Positions 1-9,335 of a stretch of 40,249 nt of DNA are shown here, piece by piece. Made by a program: the position numbers and the translations under genes. Every line of letters begins with the position of its first letter. Positions within the stretch are counted from its first letter, which is position 1. The stretch is from a virus. The notes under the pieces were generated by a model. That model did no database searches. It saw only the letters and a list, made by a program, of their open reading frames with translations, and was not told the DNA's origin. Location: positions 1 through 40,249 of the IMG/VR virus record IMGVR_UViG_3300046718_000208, one strand, 5' to 3'.

Positions 1-144
1 GCTATCTGGTACCTAAGTGTGAGCCTCTTCCTTGCCGCGCTGGCCTTCTGGATAGGTTACATGAGAGGAAAAATCAAGGGGATGAACGATACTCTGGATG
101 GAATTCTGATACGACTAAGAGATGAAGGAGAGGATTATGAGTAA
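1..144 (+). CDS. Small membrane protein, 5' truncated
   Basis: The reading frame is open from the first base and ends at TAA 142-144, giving 47 visible residues. A hydrophobic stretch (about residues 3-20, IWYLSVSLFLAALAFWIGY) is followed by a basic segment (MRGKIKG) and a charged tail ending RDEGEDYE. This fits one membrane helix with a cytoplasmic C-terminus. The true start lies outside the window. It overlaps the next gene by 8 nt, as expected in a translationally coupled phage operon. Small one-helix proteins of this kind can be holin or spanin parts, but nothing here decides that. Confidence 0.6.
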   Translation, partial: AIWYLSVSLFLAALAFWIGYMRGKIKGMNDTLDGILIRLRDEGEDYE

Positions 145-298
145 TTTTAAGCTAACACAAGCAGAGGCAAACGCACCTAGACCAAAGCGGCCAACGAGTA
201 GTCGATTCATTGACTGGGAATATTATTACATTGATCTAGCTTGCTGGAAAGCTACTCAAGCTGAGAAACTATTATCGGGGGTGGAGGATTATGAGTGA
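137..298 (+). CDS. Hypothetical protein, 53 aa
   Basis: ATG 137 lies 8 nt inside the preceding gene and is preceded by GGAGAGG, a good SD. The 53-residue product begins MSNFKLTQAEANAPRPKRP and is polar with several aromatics (WEYYYID). I do not recognise it. It ends at TGA 296-298 and overlaps the next gene by 8 nt. Its 5' and 3' junctions share the same string GAGGATTATGAGT, so the coupling/SD element appears duplicated at consecutive gene borders. Confidence 0.6.
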   Translation: MSNFKLTQAEANAPRPKRPTSSRFIDWEYYYIDLACWKATQAEKLLSGVEDYE

Positions 299-752
299 CA
301 CTAATTCGAGAACACCAAAGGAGATTCTAGAGTATTGCAAGTGGAATGCTGACTTGCCCGCCAAAAATGCAGCTAATCCTGAATATAGCTTTGCTGATTG
401 GACAGTCGGGCAAAATCATAAGTTCGCAGATAAAGCCCGCATCGACCTACCCGCGATGACGCAGCGGGTGTTGGATCAGCAGGTGGAGATTAATCGGCTA
501 ATGGCCATCATTGGTGAACTAGCCGTGAATCACGAGACCGAGCGCGACAAGTTAGCCGAAGAAGTTAATGAATTATATAACCGCCTTATTGCTCAGGTGA
601 GGGATCGCAACAAGCTAGCCGGGCAGGTGCGGGAGGCCAAGGAGCTATTGCAAACTGCATTTGATGTACTGACAGTTACAGAGGATGAATGCGATAAGGA
701 TTGGGTAGCACGAACGGAAAGGTTCCTCGCAGAGACGGAGCAGGCTGGATGA
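291..752 (+). CDS. Hypothetical coiled-coil protein, 153 aa
   Basis: The ATG at 291 has the SD GGAGG 5 nt upstream. The N-terminal third (to about residue 50) is polar with aromatic residues. Residues about 55-125 have heptad-like spacing of Leu/Ile/Val with many Glu, Lys and Arg (for example LDQQVEINRLMAIIGEL and KLAEEVNELYNRLIAQV), predicting a coiled coil. The length and layout resemble small early proteins of the Ea22-like kind in tailed phages, but I see no diagnostic motif. It overlaps the next gene by 4 nt (ATGA). Confidence 0.7.
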   Translation: MSDTNSRTPKEILEYCKWNADLPAKNAANPEYSFADWTVGQNHKFADKARIDLPAMTQRVLDQQVEINRLMAIIGELAVNHETERDKLAEEVNELYNRLIAQVRDRNKLAGQVREAKELLQTAFDVLTVTEDECDKDWVARTERFLAETEQAG

Positions 753-865
753 GCCAAATTCGGTTGTGGTGTAGTTGCGGATTTGCCAAGCATTATACGT
801 ATGCAGAATTTTTATACTGTCTGCGTTTGGAGCAAGCCGCGAAGGAGAAGGAGGGCGGGAAATGA
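749..865 (+). CDS. Very small Cys-containing peptide, 38 aa
   Basis: ATG 749 forms an ATGA overlap with the stop of the coiled-coil gene, and TGA 863-865 overlaps the next start in the same way. The product begins MSQIRLWCSCGFAKHYTYAE and contains a C-x-C pair, a His and a later Cys, enough for a minimal metal knuckle. It is kept because both borders show the 4-nt overlap typical of this operon and it fills what would otherwise be a gap. Function is unknown. Confidence 0.5.
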   Translation: MSQIRLWCSCGFAKHYTYAEFLYCLRLEQAAKEKEGGK

Positions 866-1107
866 TAGAACTACTCACCGAAGAAACGGCGCTGGAGCTA
901 ATCGCCAAGACCGACATTGCCAATGTTCATCCAATAGCCAAAGATAATGCCCTAGCCTATGAACTTCTCCGCGCCCAGCAGATCGGCTACAAGCTGGGGC
1001 AGATTGCGGAACTTGAGCGAGGAATACAACACGATAGATTCCTATGGAGACAATCTGAGCACACTCGTCTCCGCGAGCTAAGAGAGGAATTAGAGAAACT
1101 AGTGTGA
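862..1107 (+). CDS. Hypothetical helical protein, 81 aa
   Basis: The frame is open further upstream, but the start at ATG 862 is chosen because it has a strong SD (AAGGAGGGCGGG) and a 4-nt overlap with the preceding gene. The product begins MIELLTEETALELIAKTD and is rich in Leu, Glu and Arg, probably all helical. It is the last rightward gene before the leftward block. Its stop (1,105-1,107) is only 3 nt from the stop of the converging gene, with no terminator between them. Confidence 0.65.
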   Translation: MIELLTEETALELIAKTDIANVHPIAKDNALAYELLRAQQIGYKLGQIAELERGIQHDRFLWRQSEHTRLRELREELEKLV

Positions 1108-1110
1108 TTC

Positions 1111-3255
1111 TTACTTTTGTACAAATTGTCCATCAGCGTCAACCTCTCCCCTAGTCTCCTTACCATCGGAGCCTATTAGAGTCATCACTCCGCCGCCTGC
1201 TGCCGCTTTAGCCACTGCTCTAGCGAATGCCTCGGTACTCATTCCTAGAGGAGCACCTGAAGCGGCAGCTATCAGAGCACGAGACATTCCCTTCATAGTC
1301 ATTAGCTTCCCTATCACTCCCATTCCAAGGCCCACAGCGGCAGTTGCTCCTGTACTCGGAAGGCCGCTAATATGCCCGAGAGCCAGACCAGGCATAACTG
1401 AGATACCCGCTTTAAGTGCCCAGAGTCTAGCGTTACTCATTTGCTGTTTACCCTGTGTGGCGGCTATTTGCTTAAAGAGTTGATCGTACTCTCCTTGGAG
1501 TTTCTGGGAGAATAAGAGGTCCTTAGAGTCCTTGAATTTAGGATCATTCCAAGTGTCCATTAGCTTAGCGGCATCGAAGACCTTCTTAGTAGGATCACTA
1601 GCACTCGTGCTCCAAGAGTCATTGTACATCTTCTGGATCTTATAAGTAATATAATCACTTCGTACTGACTGTTTAGCCTGTCCACCACCAGGGAACTGGA
1701 CTTCACCTAGAGCTAATGCCCTATGAAGTTGCTTAGGATCAGCTAGTATTTCATCGAGGACAGGAAGTTCAGTCTGCTTGGATTTAATCACGTCAATCAG
1801 TTTATCACCCTCAGCATCCATAAGAGCAAGCCTTTGACCGACTGCCGCTTTAGCATCTTTCCAGTAGCCTACGAGTTTAGCTTTCTCTAGAGGATTCCCC
1901 TTCAAGGTTTTAAGGCCATTATCTATGTCATCGTTCATACTCTCTGAGAGAGTCTTAAAGTATGGCTCACTACTCGTAGGATCTCTAAGCTCAAACTTAG
2001 ACCGTGATTTCTCATACATTTGGAAACGATCGGCTAGTTTCTTCAGGGTCCAGGCTTCTCTAAAGGATACGGGATTAACTCCTCCATTTGGATCACGAGA
2101 CTTATCAATGATACTCTGAGCCATCTTTCTAAGCTCAGCTTGCTTAGGATCTAAAAATCCCTGTCCTGCGGCTGAACCAGAACCACTGTCAAACTCAGCA
2201 ACCATTTTCTCTGCCGCGGCTAGGGTATTATTAAGAGGAATAGGAGCGGCCACCGTTTGCGGCAGTCTGACTGAGCCAGTGGGCGTTTGAACCGTCTGCA
2301 TGAAGGTATGAGGAAAGTTCTGAGCACTTGCTACAGCGGAATCACCTAGCCTGTTAGAGTTAGCTAAGGAATCTTCACCTGCGCTAGTAATCTTACCCTT
2401 GACAGTTTGAAAGAACTCATTAGGATTATAGTCCCCTTGACGTGCGCCGATTAACTCATTACCTGCTTTAGTCCCTAACTCAGCACTTTTATCAATAGCA
2501 GTAGCCTTAGCTCCAGATGCGAAGATATCTTCGATCCACTTAACGGATTGACTTACCAGTCCTTTACCTCCGAAGATATATTTATGTAGTTGAGCAGTAG
2601 TCGGATTTAATTGAGCGAAACTTCCAATCACTGAACCGGGATCACTTACCTCTTTATAGATATTCCCTATAGCGCGTGTTGCCGCTGGAATTGCCCAGTT
2701 CATCCCGGCGTTAATAAGTCCGCTCTTACCGGACTCAGTGAAGGCATCCAGGAGCGAGTCAGGCTTTTTAGACTTAGCATACTGGAGGGCCATATCAGCA
2801 GCAGAATATCCTGCCATATATCCACCAATGGTAGCAGGAATAGTTGCAGTGCCACCTGTTGAAGGAATTGATAAAGCACCAGTAGCGGCTCCAGTAAGAC
2901 CCCCGATAGTGTGCCCAAGAAGAGGACGCATGAAATCAATAACGTGGTCCGTATCAACTTGCGGCCCAAGATCACCAGAGCCACCTAGACCTTTGGCTAT
3001 TGGACTTGTGGATTCTATAGCTTTAGGGGACTCAAGAGGCTTGCCGCTCGGAGATCCCGTTAAGTGAGTAAGAATATCAGCTTCACTTACATCAGCCTTC
3101 TTGAGCGCCTCATACTTATCAGGACCGATAAGATGCGTAATGATGTCAGTGTCAGAGGGACTACTGCCGTCGGCTAATTTAATCTTACGCGCCTTCTCTA
3201 TCTTCTCTGCTATAGAAAGAGGTGCTGTCTCTAAGGGGACCGGAGCGGCTGCCAT
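1111..3255 (-). CDS. Probable DNA-ejection (internal virion) protein, 714 aa
   Basis: This large protein is at the distal end of the virion operon, where podoviruses encode the proteins that leave the capsid with the DNA. The N-terminal 60 residues are helical and charged. Residues about 90-190 are Gly/Ala/Thr-rich and mildly hydrophobic (GGLTGAATGALSIPSTGGT). The middle is long and helical (about 200-600). The C-terminal 100 residues have two Gly/Ala-rich hydrophobic stretches (WALKAGISVMPGLALG and KAAAGGGVMTLIG) that could insert in membranes. I see no lysozyme or transglycosylase motif. The start ATG 3,255 lies 3 nt after the upstream gene. Role rests on position and composition. Confidence 0.6.
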   Translation of the reverse strand: MAAAPVPLETAPLSIAEKIEKARKIKLADGSSPSDTDIITHLIGPDKYEALKKADVSEADILTHLTGSPSGKPLESPKAIESTSPIAKGLGGSGDLGPQVDTDHVIDFMRPLLGHTIGGLTGAATGALSIPSTGGTATIPATIGGYMAGYSAADMALQYAKSKKPDSLLDAFTESGKSGLINAGMNWAIPAATRAIGNIYKEVSDPGSVIGSFAQLNPTTAQLHKYIFGGKGLVSQSVKWIEDIFASGAKATAIDKSAELGTKAGNELIGARQGDYNPNEFFQTVKGKITSAGEDSLANSNRLGDSAVASAQNFPHTFMQTVQTPTGSVRLPQTVAAPIPLNNTLAAAEKMVAEFDSGSGSAAGQGFLDPKQAELRKMAQSIIDKSRDPNGGVNPVSFREAWTLKKLADRFQMYEKSRSKFELRDPTSSEPYFKTLSESMNDDIDNGLKTLKGNPLEKAKLVGYWKDAKAAVGQRLALMDAEGDKLIDVIKSKQTELPVLDEILADPKQLHRALALGEVQFPGGGQAKQSVRSDYITYKIQKMYNDSWSTSASDPTKKVFDAAKLMDTWNDPKFKDSKDLLFSQKLQGEYDQLFKQIAATQGKQQMSNARLWALKAGISVMPGLALGHISGLPSTGATAAVGLGMGVIGKLMTMKGMSRALIAAASGAPLGMSTEAFARAVAKAAAGGGVMTLIGSDGKETRGEVDADGQFVQK

Positions 3256-3257
3256 TA

Positions 3258-4526
3258 TTATTGTCCTCCTGGGGAGACTCCAGCGAATGCGGGGCCAAGG
3301 ATATCGGTAAGGGCTTTTTGCTTCTCTGGAGCTACTGAGTCCATAGGAGCCGGAGTAGTTTCACTAGACTTAGGACCGCCTATAGCATTCTCTTTATTAA
3401 GTAAGCCGCGCTGCGCGAGCCAAGAGTTAATTTGATGCGGCTTTAGTCCTTGAAGATTTTCCTTAGCTACATCAGTGAGGAGATCCCTGTAACTCTTCAT
3501 CGCCTGAGTATTGCTCTTAACTCCTCCCACAACCAGAGCGGCACCATAAGCATCTACTACCGCCTTAACTCTAGACTCAGCTAAGCGTGAGCCTTGACCG
3601 AGAATACCTAGAGTACTAATAAGCTTCTCTTTAACCTGAGCACCTAATCTCAGCGCCTCGATAAGATTTTCAGGATGAGTATATATACCCTCTTTAAGAA
3701 GATCGTTCACTCTCTGCATATCAGAGAGGAGCGAAATACCGCCGGCCATCTTAGCACCCAGCTCTTGCTGCTTAGGTGTATAGAAGTTAGAGCCAGAAGC
3801 ATTCATAGCCTTGACAAGAAGAGGATAACTTTTACCGTAGTCCCTCTTAGCTTGAACATCGGAAAGTTCTCCATTAACGGCTTGCTCATGGGCGTACTTA
3901 ATATCCTCAGGGCTATAGCCATTTTGTGCGGCCATTTGTAACATGGCCTTATTCATTAGAGCAGCCTGATTCCCAAGGGCTATTCGCTCTCTTGAATCAT
4001 TAGTGGCATTAGTACGGGCTTCATTGGATTGTCTCTGATTCTCCGCCTCTGTGGCCTTGGCTTGTTCCCTTTGAATTTCAAGATCTCTCGTCGCTCTAGC
4101 TCTGGGAGAAGAGGGACCGTGCGTTCTTTCTTCTATATCTGCTCTCCGAGCCTCAGCGGCTTCAGGCGACATGATAGATTGCAACCCCTCTTCAGGAGAA
4201 GCAACCATTATTTTACTCGGATCAAGTGGATGCGGAGTGACGTTAAATCCGGGAGGCGGCGGCATTCCGTTCTGGATATTACCGTAGATCTGCTGCATAG
4301 TTGCAGAATGGTGTAAGGCATTCATAGCCGCCTGAGCTTTTTCAGCTACAATCTCATGCTTACGATTATCCTCAAGTCGCTGAGACTCTAGATCAAGACG
4401 ATCCTTAGCCTCCTGTTGCCGCGCTAGTTGAGCCTCCTTCTCATTCTGAATACGAGAAGCCTCAAGACCGCGAGCGAATCTATTCTGAATCGCGCCTATT
4501 ATATTCTGAACATCCTCTTCGGCCAT
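3258..4526 (-). CDS. Probable ejection/internal virion protein, coiled coil, 422 aa
   Basis: The first 75 residues are strongly charged and heptad-like (LARQQEAKDRLDLESQRLED), followed by a Pro/Gly-rich linker and a second charged helical stretch near residues 130-200 (RATRDLEIQREQAKATEAEN). The C-terminal half is mixed helical, with SYRDLLTDVAKENLQGLKPH near the end. It sits between two other candidate ejection proteins. Long helical, Gln/Ala-rich proteins in this position are typically released through the tail in podoviruses. No enzymatic motif was seen, so the assignment is an inference from synteny. Confidence 0.6.
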   Translation of the reverse strand: MAEEDVQNIIGAIQNRFARGLEASRIQNEKEAQLARQQEAKDRLDLESQRLEDNRKHEIVAEKAQAAMNALHHSATMQQIYGNIQNGMPPPPGFNVTPHPLDPSKIMVASPEEGLQSIMSPEAAEARRADIEERTHGPSSPRARATRDLEIQREQAKATEAENQRQSNEARTNATNDSRERIALGNQAALMNKAMLQMAAQNGYSPEDIKYAHEQAVNGELSDVQAKRDYGKSYPLLVKAMNASGSNFYTPKQQELGAKMAGGISLLSDMQRVNDLLKEGIYTHPENLIEALRLGAQVKEKLISTLGILGQGSRLAESRVKAVVDAYGAALVVGGVKSNTQAMKSYRDLLTDVAKENLQGLKPHQINSWLAQRGLLNKENAIGGPKSSETTPAPMDSVAPEKQKALTDILGPAFAGVSPGGQ

Positions 4527-4536
4527 GAGTTCCTCC

Positions 4537-5271
4537 CTACGGAATAAACTTAGCTAGACTAGCCATAGTACCGGCAAGACCACCAAAGAAGCCGCCTACA
4601 CCGCCACCGCTCTTGGTCTTGGTAGTGGAGTCTGATTGAGTCTGGTAGTTAGTATCAGAAGTGCCGGTTTGTTTAGTGGAGCCTACTTGATTACTCGTCC
4701 CTGTCTGATCCTGGCTAGTGGTGGTAGAAGCTCCCCGCGGCAGGGCACTAAGCAAGGCTAACATTTGAGCCTGCCGCTGCTGGCGCATTTGCTCTTGGAG
4801 TAATGGTATGCTCTGATTGAGGTTAATCTGCTGCCCGAACCTCTGAGCATCAATATTTGCCGCTGTGGTTGCCGCTACAGGACTAGAAGCAACTCCCCTA
4901 GAGGCCATAATATTAGCTGCTGCCTGCTGCTGGAGATTACTTGCCCTATTGATTCCTTCAGCCTGTTGAGCTTGATAAGGGCGCAAGTTAATATTGCCCT
5001 GGTTGCTCATACTAGCGATAAGCTGATTCATGAACGCCGTAGCTTCCGGCGACATGGTAGGAGTTGTTACACTTGTACCAGCGGCATGTTGGGCGGAGTC
5101 GGACCTTAGGTTACTCTCAGTATCGCTGGCGCTAGTAGTATTCTGTTGACCACTGGCATTAGTGTTTGTAGTACTACTTCCGGTCTTAGGAAAGGCTCCA
5201 GCAATACCACCTGCACCGACCATGAAGTCGGTAAAGGGATTATTGAAATCCGGTGTTGAAAGTGTAGGCAT
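4537..5271 (-). CDS. Probable ejection or tail-tip protein, low complexity, 244 aa
   Basis: The N-terminus is hydrophobic and Gly-rich (FMVGAGGIAGAFPKTG). Two Ser/Thr/Gln/Asn-rich segments (about residues 30-70 and 180-220) flank a central helical, Gln/Ala-rich segment (about 75-175, with LQQQAAANIMASRG). The C-terminus is again glycine-rich and hydrophobic (GGGVGGFFGGLAGTMASLAK). Hydrophobic ends around an extended polar body fit a membrane-interacting ejection protein. ATG 5,271 has an upstream GAGGAGAAAAA SD. The family is not recognised. Confidence 0.6.
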   Translation of the reverse strand: MPTLSTPDFNNPFTDFMVGAGGIAGAFPKTGSSTTNTNASGQQNTTSASDTESNLRSDSAQHAAGTSVTTPTMSPEATAFMNQLIASMSNQGNINLRPYQAQQAEGINRASNLQQQAAANIMASRGVASSPVAATTAANIDAQRFGQQINLNQSIPLLQEQMRQQRQAQMLALLSALPRGASTTTSQDQTGTSNQVGSTKQTGTSDTNYQTQSDSTTKTKSGGGVGGFFGGLAGTMASLAKFIP

Positions 5272-5292
5272 TTTTTCTCCTCGCTTTGCGCT

Positions 5293-5907
5293 CTAAGTAG
5301 ATCCAGTGAGAATACCGCCCTTGAAAGTTAGGGTTCCTTGCAAGTTGCTAGGAAATTTGACATAGCTGATCGACCCGCTCAGACCAGGACTTCCGAGGCA
5401 CTGAAACCAGCTTAGCGCCTCTACTATATACCCGTCTATCTGTTTCCAGGTCTTAACTGGACTTCCTAGGATATAGAGATTATCCCCGACAGGCATAACA
5501 TTAAGACAGGTTATCGGCCCATTAAGAATTGTATCATTCTTAGTCGGAGTGGCTCCTAAGCCCTTAATACTCAGGATCGTACTTCCTGAAGAGTCCACGA
5601 TGACAAATATCGAGCCAGGTTGACCGCCAGGGTACTCATGAATAATAAGAGCAGGCTTAGTGCTATCAGTAGGTGTTATATCCTGAGAGGAAGTGAATTT
5701 ATTCTCCGCGTCGATCTTGGCTAGATCTTTAGGAAGGGACTTAGCATCAGGGGCCGGTGGAACTGCCGCTATTGCGGCTTTTAGTTGACTCAGAGTTACT
5801 AGGTCCTGAGGAGCCTCCGCGTCGGCGGAATTAGTATGCTTCCTGCCGTGGAGGTTGATCTCCTTAGTAGTTATTAGGTCTATCTTACCAAACCTTACGT
5901 CGCTCAT
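5293..5907 (-). CDS. Tail-associated structural protein, 204 aa
   Basis: The N-terminal 50 residues contain a phrase (NSADAEAPQDLVTLSQLKAA) typical of phage tail-fibre and baseplate-associated proteins. The rest is beta-rich with many Gly, Ser, Thr and Pro, ending SNLQGTLTFKGGILTGST. It starts at ATG 5,907, next to the stop of the nozzle gene, and the pair is probably co-translated. It could be a short fibre or a plug on the tail tip. No catalytic motif is seen. Confidence 0.6.
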   Translation of the reverse strand: MSDVRFGKIDLITTKEINLHGRKHTNSADAEAPQDLVTLSQLKAAIAAVPPAPDAKSLPKDLAKIDAENKFTSSQDITPTDSTKPALIIHEYPGGQPGSIFVIVDSSGSTILSIKGLGATPTKNDTILNGPITCLNVMPVGDNLYILGSPVKTWKQIDGYIVEALSWFQCLGSPGLSGSISYVKFPSNLQGTLTFKGGILTGST

Positions 5908-8900
5908 TTAATAATTCCCCCTCTCCTCAGGAAGATCTACCCACTGAAGCTCAGTGTCTTGGCCGCTCGGTAGTACCTGCATCCGGACATAATAGCGATG
6001 GAAGTTATAAGCGGTAGGACCGAATTCGATTCTGATTATCGTGCCCGCTGTGCCCTTAGGAACACCGATGAAATAAGAGTGCTCCTCATTATTAGTGACA
6101 GTAATATTGCCTGTCAGGAGGGTGTTATCATTAAACAGGAACTTCCAAGGGAGCAAGCTAGTAGCTCCAGGGCCGAAGGGCAAGAGCCTTATCTCGAATT
6201 GCTTAATACGACCATAGCGGAAGAACTCATGCGGCCCCACCTGGTCATACTGACGGGCAATAGGGAGAATCTGAACTACGTCAGGATTTACTGATTCCCA
6301 GAACTCGAAAGGGCCGCCGCTGATCGTTGCGCCGTAGTCAATACCGAATACGTCGGACTTGAAGAAGGTTAGGAGAGTAGTTTTATCTATTGAATTCAGG
6401 ACCGTAGAAGCGGCAGGAGAATTGTCCACGTAGGGAGTGAAAGTCGCATTATTGCCTAGAGTGTCGATGACTTGGGGCCAGACGCGGACCCGCTTCTTAG
6501 AGGCAGAGCCGAAGTTAGTATTATACAGGCGCAGGAAGGTAAGAGGAGAAGGCCTCGCGTCGAACTCTACTGACCAATCGGTTAGATTAAAGGCACTGAA
6601 GTTACCTGTGGCGTAGATCTGAAAGGTCTTGCTAATAGGGATCTTGCCGCTGATATCGAGGTACTGCTCTGTAGGAACGTCTCCAGGACCTGCTATTGCG
6701 CCTAGATAAGTCTGAACACCTTTTGCGTCAACCGCATAGACACTTAGGTAACTGCTCTGAGAAGCAAACCTCGCCTTAAAGGTATAGAGATCCTTTCTAT
6801 TCCGCGGCATAGGAGCTTCAGGCGGGCCATCGAAGACAGGAGATAACATGTTAATCGTCTGATTATCAGTGCCGTCGATCATGAGAGGTAGCTTCTCGTT
6901 GTCAATGATCCTTAGGTGATTATCCCCTCCGAAGAAAGCAAGGACGTTGCCATCCTGAGTATTAGTGATAGCGGTTACATCGCCCCGCGCGGCACCATAG
7001 TTAACTACCCTCCAATACTTACGAGTGAAGTCGAATACCTCAATACGGTGTTGATTAGTAATACAGCACCAGAGCTTATTCTTAGCAATCAGCACAGGGA
7101 ATCGAGCGGTCCCAGGCTGGATGTTCAGGTTAGGAGGATTATACCCGTAGCAGGCTACTCCTTGATACAGGCGGTCGATATTAGGAGACACTAGTGTGGA
7201 ATTAACTCCGCCGCCATAGGTCTGAGAATAAGCAGAAGGAGTTGCTATTCTCCAGCCATCAGCGGCAAGGTAGTAAGCGGCTCCCTCAAAGGCGGTACAG
7301 TCGGCAGTAATAGGAGGATACTTACAGCCAGTGGACCTGTAGTAGATGTCAACCGTGAAATCAGGCAAGGTCTGAAAAGTACCCGTTAGGAGGTAAATGT
7401 CTATACTCGTCCCGCAGAGGACAGCGGCATCACTTATTTTCCTGGCCCATAAGAACACTTCGCTATTAGTCCCTGTAGTCCGAACGGCGATACTAGAATC
7501 CACTAGATCGGGACAATTTATATCACTCGGATACATGAAGTTAGTAGTGAAGTAGTACCACCGGCCCTCAATAGGCCCAACTATGTCGCAGATCTTTTCG
7601 GGTATAGCTTGAACGCTTATCAGATTGATATTATAAATAATATCTAGATCAATAGCGTCGATGTCGCTTAAATAGTCGTTAACCGGCACTCCTCCGGTTC
7701 CTAGGATCCTTAAGACTCTATACCACTGTTGAAGGTTGCCACCGCGCCTGAAGATCCAAACCTCGTTGGCCGAGGAATCAGTAGCCGCCTGAGGAGTGAT
7801 CGAATAGTAATTCATGTCCGCCGATAGATTAGGCGTGGGCGGGCCAAGGATCGACTTAGCGAAGTAACTCCCCGTATTAAAGACATTCATCTGAGCATAT
7901 TGAATGTCAGTTCCCTGAAGGGCTTGCTTAGTACCTCCGTTGAAGTGGAGAGTTAACGTCCCGCCTACGTAGAGGGGATTAAGGTCAGTTCCGATAACAT
8001 AGGTAAAGGCACTTATGCCTATCAGGGTTATTCTTACCCCATAGACAGTAGACCAATAACTCTGGCCGCCCCCAGCTCCTACCTTCTCGAAATCCTCTCT
8101 CCTGATGACTAGGTTAAGAGAGTCTCCACCAATAGAGCCGTCATTAGTCCAGAGGTAAGTGTAGAAGTCACTAGCTACGGCTACCCCTGACGGGGCTACT
8201 GTTAGGAAATCGAGTCTAAAGCTCCCCAGGGAGGCGATACAATTAGGAGATGGAGATGTGATGTTAATTACCATCATATCCTGATCTGTCATGAATCCGT
8301 GCTGATCGGGCGGACTGATTCTCGGATTATACATATCAGTCATATCCCATGGGACTCCAGGATCAACACCTGACTGATAGGCGCATATATAGATCTTACT
8401 ACCTACAGGAGTTTCGGCCATAGCCATACGAGGGCCGGCCTGATCTCCTGGGAATGTTGTTGTTCCCCAGATATTTGTGAACACTGGAGTATTGAAGGGG
8501 ACTCCGGGGGAGATAAAGTTAGCGTGAAAGGCAGGATTGTTATTAGTACTATAGGTCGGAGCGGCAGTCGGAGGAGCTACACCTAGATTATAGAGAGAGG
8601 TAATGTTATCCTTTCTCTTGATGTTGCCGCTCGCTATAAGGGTGAAATCAAACGCTGTTCCGAACCCGCCTTGGCTTGTATCTCCGCCCCCCTGAAGGAT
8701 ATTCCCGTTGCGGAGACAGGTGCCGTTGTTATCATAAGCGTAATCATACCTGGTTCCGCCTATGGAGCGGCTATAGAGTCTATACACGTCGCTAGCATAA
8801 GAGCCGCCTAGCTTACTAGTGCCAGCGGCAAGACTGAGCGATCCATTCCGATCAAGCTCCAGATTATCCATCTGAAGAAGGCCATTCTTCCTCCCATTGA

Positions 8901-8961
8901 TAGAATCATCAGATGGAGTCCAACCTGCGCTGAAGTCTCTTATTAGGGCGATGTTTGGCAT
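5908..8961 (-). CDS. Tail nozzle protein (tail tubular B / P22 gp10-like), 1017 aa
   Basis: The N-terminus is typical of nozzle proteins: residues about 8-50 run DFSAGW...NGLLQMDNLELDRNGSL...AGTSKL, matching the usual 'N-rich, G-x-L-x-x-R-x-G' opening. The rest is beta-rich with repeated YDY, GGG and aromatic pairs, consistent with a beta-propeller body. Over 1,000 aa is at the long end for this family (T7 gp12 is about 790 aa). It lies downstream of the adaptor genes and the spike, as expected for the distal part of a short tail. Identity rests on these features, not an alignment. Confidence 0.7.
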   Translation of the reverse strand: MPNIALIRDFSAGWTPSDDSINGRKNGLLQMDNLELDRNGSLSLAAGTSKLGGSYASDVYRLYSRSIGGTRYDYAYDNNGTCLRNGNILQGGGDTSQGGFGTAFDFTLIASGNIKRKDNITSLYNLGVAPPTAAPTYSTNNNPAFHANFISPGVPFNTPVFTNIWGTTTFPGDQAGPRMAMAETPVGSKIYICAYQSGVDPGVPWDMTDMYNPRISPPDQHGFMTDQDMMVINITSPSPNCIASLGSFRLDFLTVAPSGVAVASDFYTYLWTNDGSIGGDSLNLVIRREDFEKVGAGGGQSYWSTVYGVRITLIGISAFTYVIGTDLNPLYVGGTLTLHFNGGTKQALQGTDIQYAQMNVFNTGSYFAKSILGPPTPNLSADMNYYSITPQAATDSSANEVWIFRRGGNLQQWYRVLRILGTGGVPVNDYLSDIDAIDLDIIYNINLISVQAIPEKICDIVGPIEGRWYYFTTNFMYPSDINCPDLVDSSIAVRTTGTNSEVFLWARKISDAAVLCGTSIDIYLLTGTFQTLPDFTVDIYYRSTGCKYPPITADCTAFEGAAYYLAADGWRIATPSAYSQTYGGGVNSTLVSPNIDRLYQGVACYGYNPPNLNIQPGTARFPVLIAKNKLWCCITNQHRIEVFDFTRKYWRVVNYGAARGDVTAITNTQDGNVLAFFGGDNHLRIIDNEKLPLMIDGTDNQTINMLSPVFDGPPEAPMPRNRKDLYTFKARFASQSSYLSVYAVDAKGVQTYLGAIAGPGDVPTEQYLDISGKIPISKTFQIYATGNFSAFNLTDWSVEFDARPSPLTFLRLYNTNFGSASKKRVRVWPQVIDTLGNNATFTPYVDNSPAASTVLNSIDKTTLLTFFKSDVFGIDYGATISGGPFEFWESVNPDVVQILPIARQYDQVGPHEFFRYGRIKQFEIRLLPFGPGATSLLPWKFLFNDNTLLTGNITVTNNEEHSYFIGVPKGTAGTIIRIEFGPTAYNFHRYYVRMQVLPSGQDTELQWVDLPEERGNY

Positions 8962-8986
8962 CGGTTTGCGGCTCAGAGTCGCTTAA

Positions 8987-9334
8987 TTAGTTCCAAAACA
9001 CTATTGTGACTTGACTTCCTGCCTTAAGAGTAATCGTAAACGTAACAACGCGCCTGCTTACTGTATAGAAAGTACTCGCTAAGACCGCCCCGTTAACATA
9101 GACAACAGTAGGGACATAAGGAGTTACGTTAGCCGGAAGCACTATTATATTAGTAGGTGCTCCTATACTAGCATTAAAGGAGTTCTGAGTATAAGCGGCT
9201 CCTACTGCTAGCTCATCGTTGAGGAAATTACGTAGGTATAGCTCATCATCGTAGTAGGGGAATAGACTCCTAGGTCCTCCCCATAGAGTCTTGCCCCAGA
9301 GAGTACCGCCCCAAGTGTTAGGGATAATCGCCAT
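8987..9334 (-). CDS. Small virion-associated protein, 115 aa
   Basis: The N-terminus has a tryptophan/glycine repeat (TWGGTLWGKTLWGG) like the WGG repeats of some tail and appendage proteins. Residues about 60-115 are beta-rich and end in alternating hydrophobic residues (VVTFTITLKAGSQVTIVFWN). It lies between the spike and nozzle genes, with 1 nt separating it from the spike stop region. It may be a small tail adaptor or an anchor for the spike. The start is ATG 9,334. Confidence 0.6.
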   Translation of the reverse strand: MAIIPNTWGGTLWGKTLWGGPRSLFPYYDDELYLRNFLNDELAVGAAYTQNSFNASIGAPTNIIVLPANVTPYVPTVVYVNGAVLASTFYTVSRRVVTFTITLKAGSQVTIVFWN

Positions 9335-9335
9335 A

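Noticed and set aside
645-923. Leftward frame of 92 aa over the first genes
   Set aside because: It lies opposite three coupled rightward genes with good SDs and encodes a Ser-rich product without any motif.
2738-3067. Rightward frames opposite the ejection, nozzle, capsid and portal genes
   Set aside because: Many long frames occur on the other strand of the large leftward genes; none has an SD, coupling or a recognisable motif, and they are explained as mirror frames of high-GC codons.
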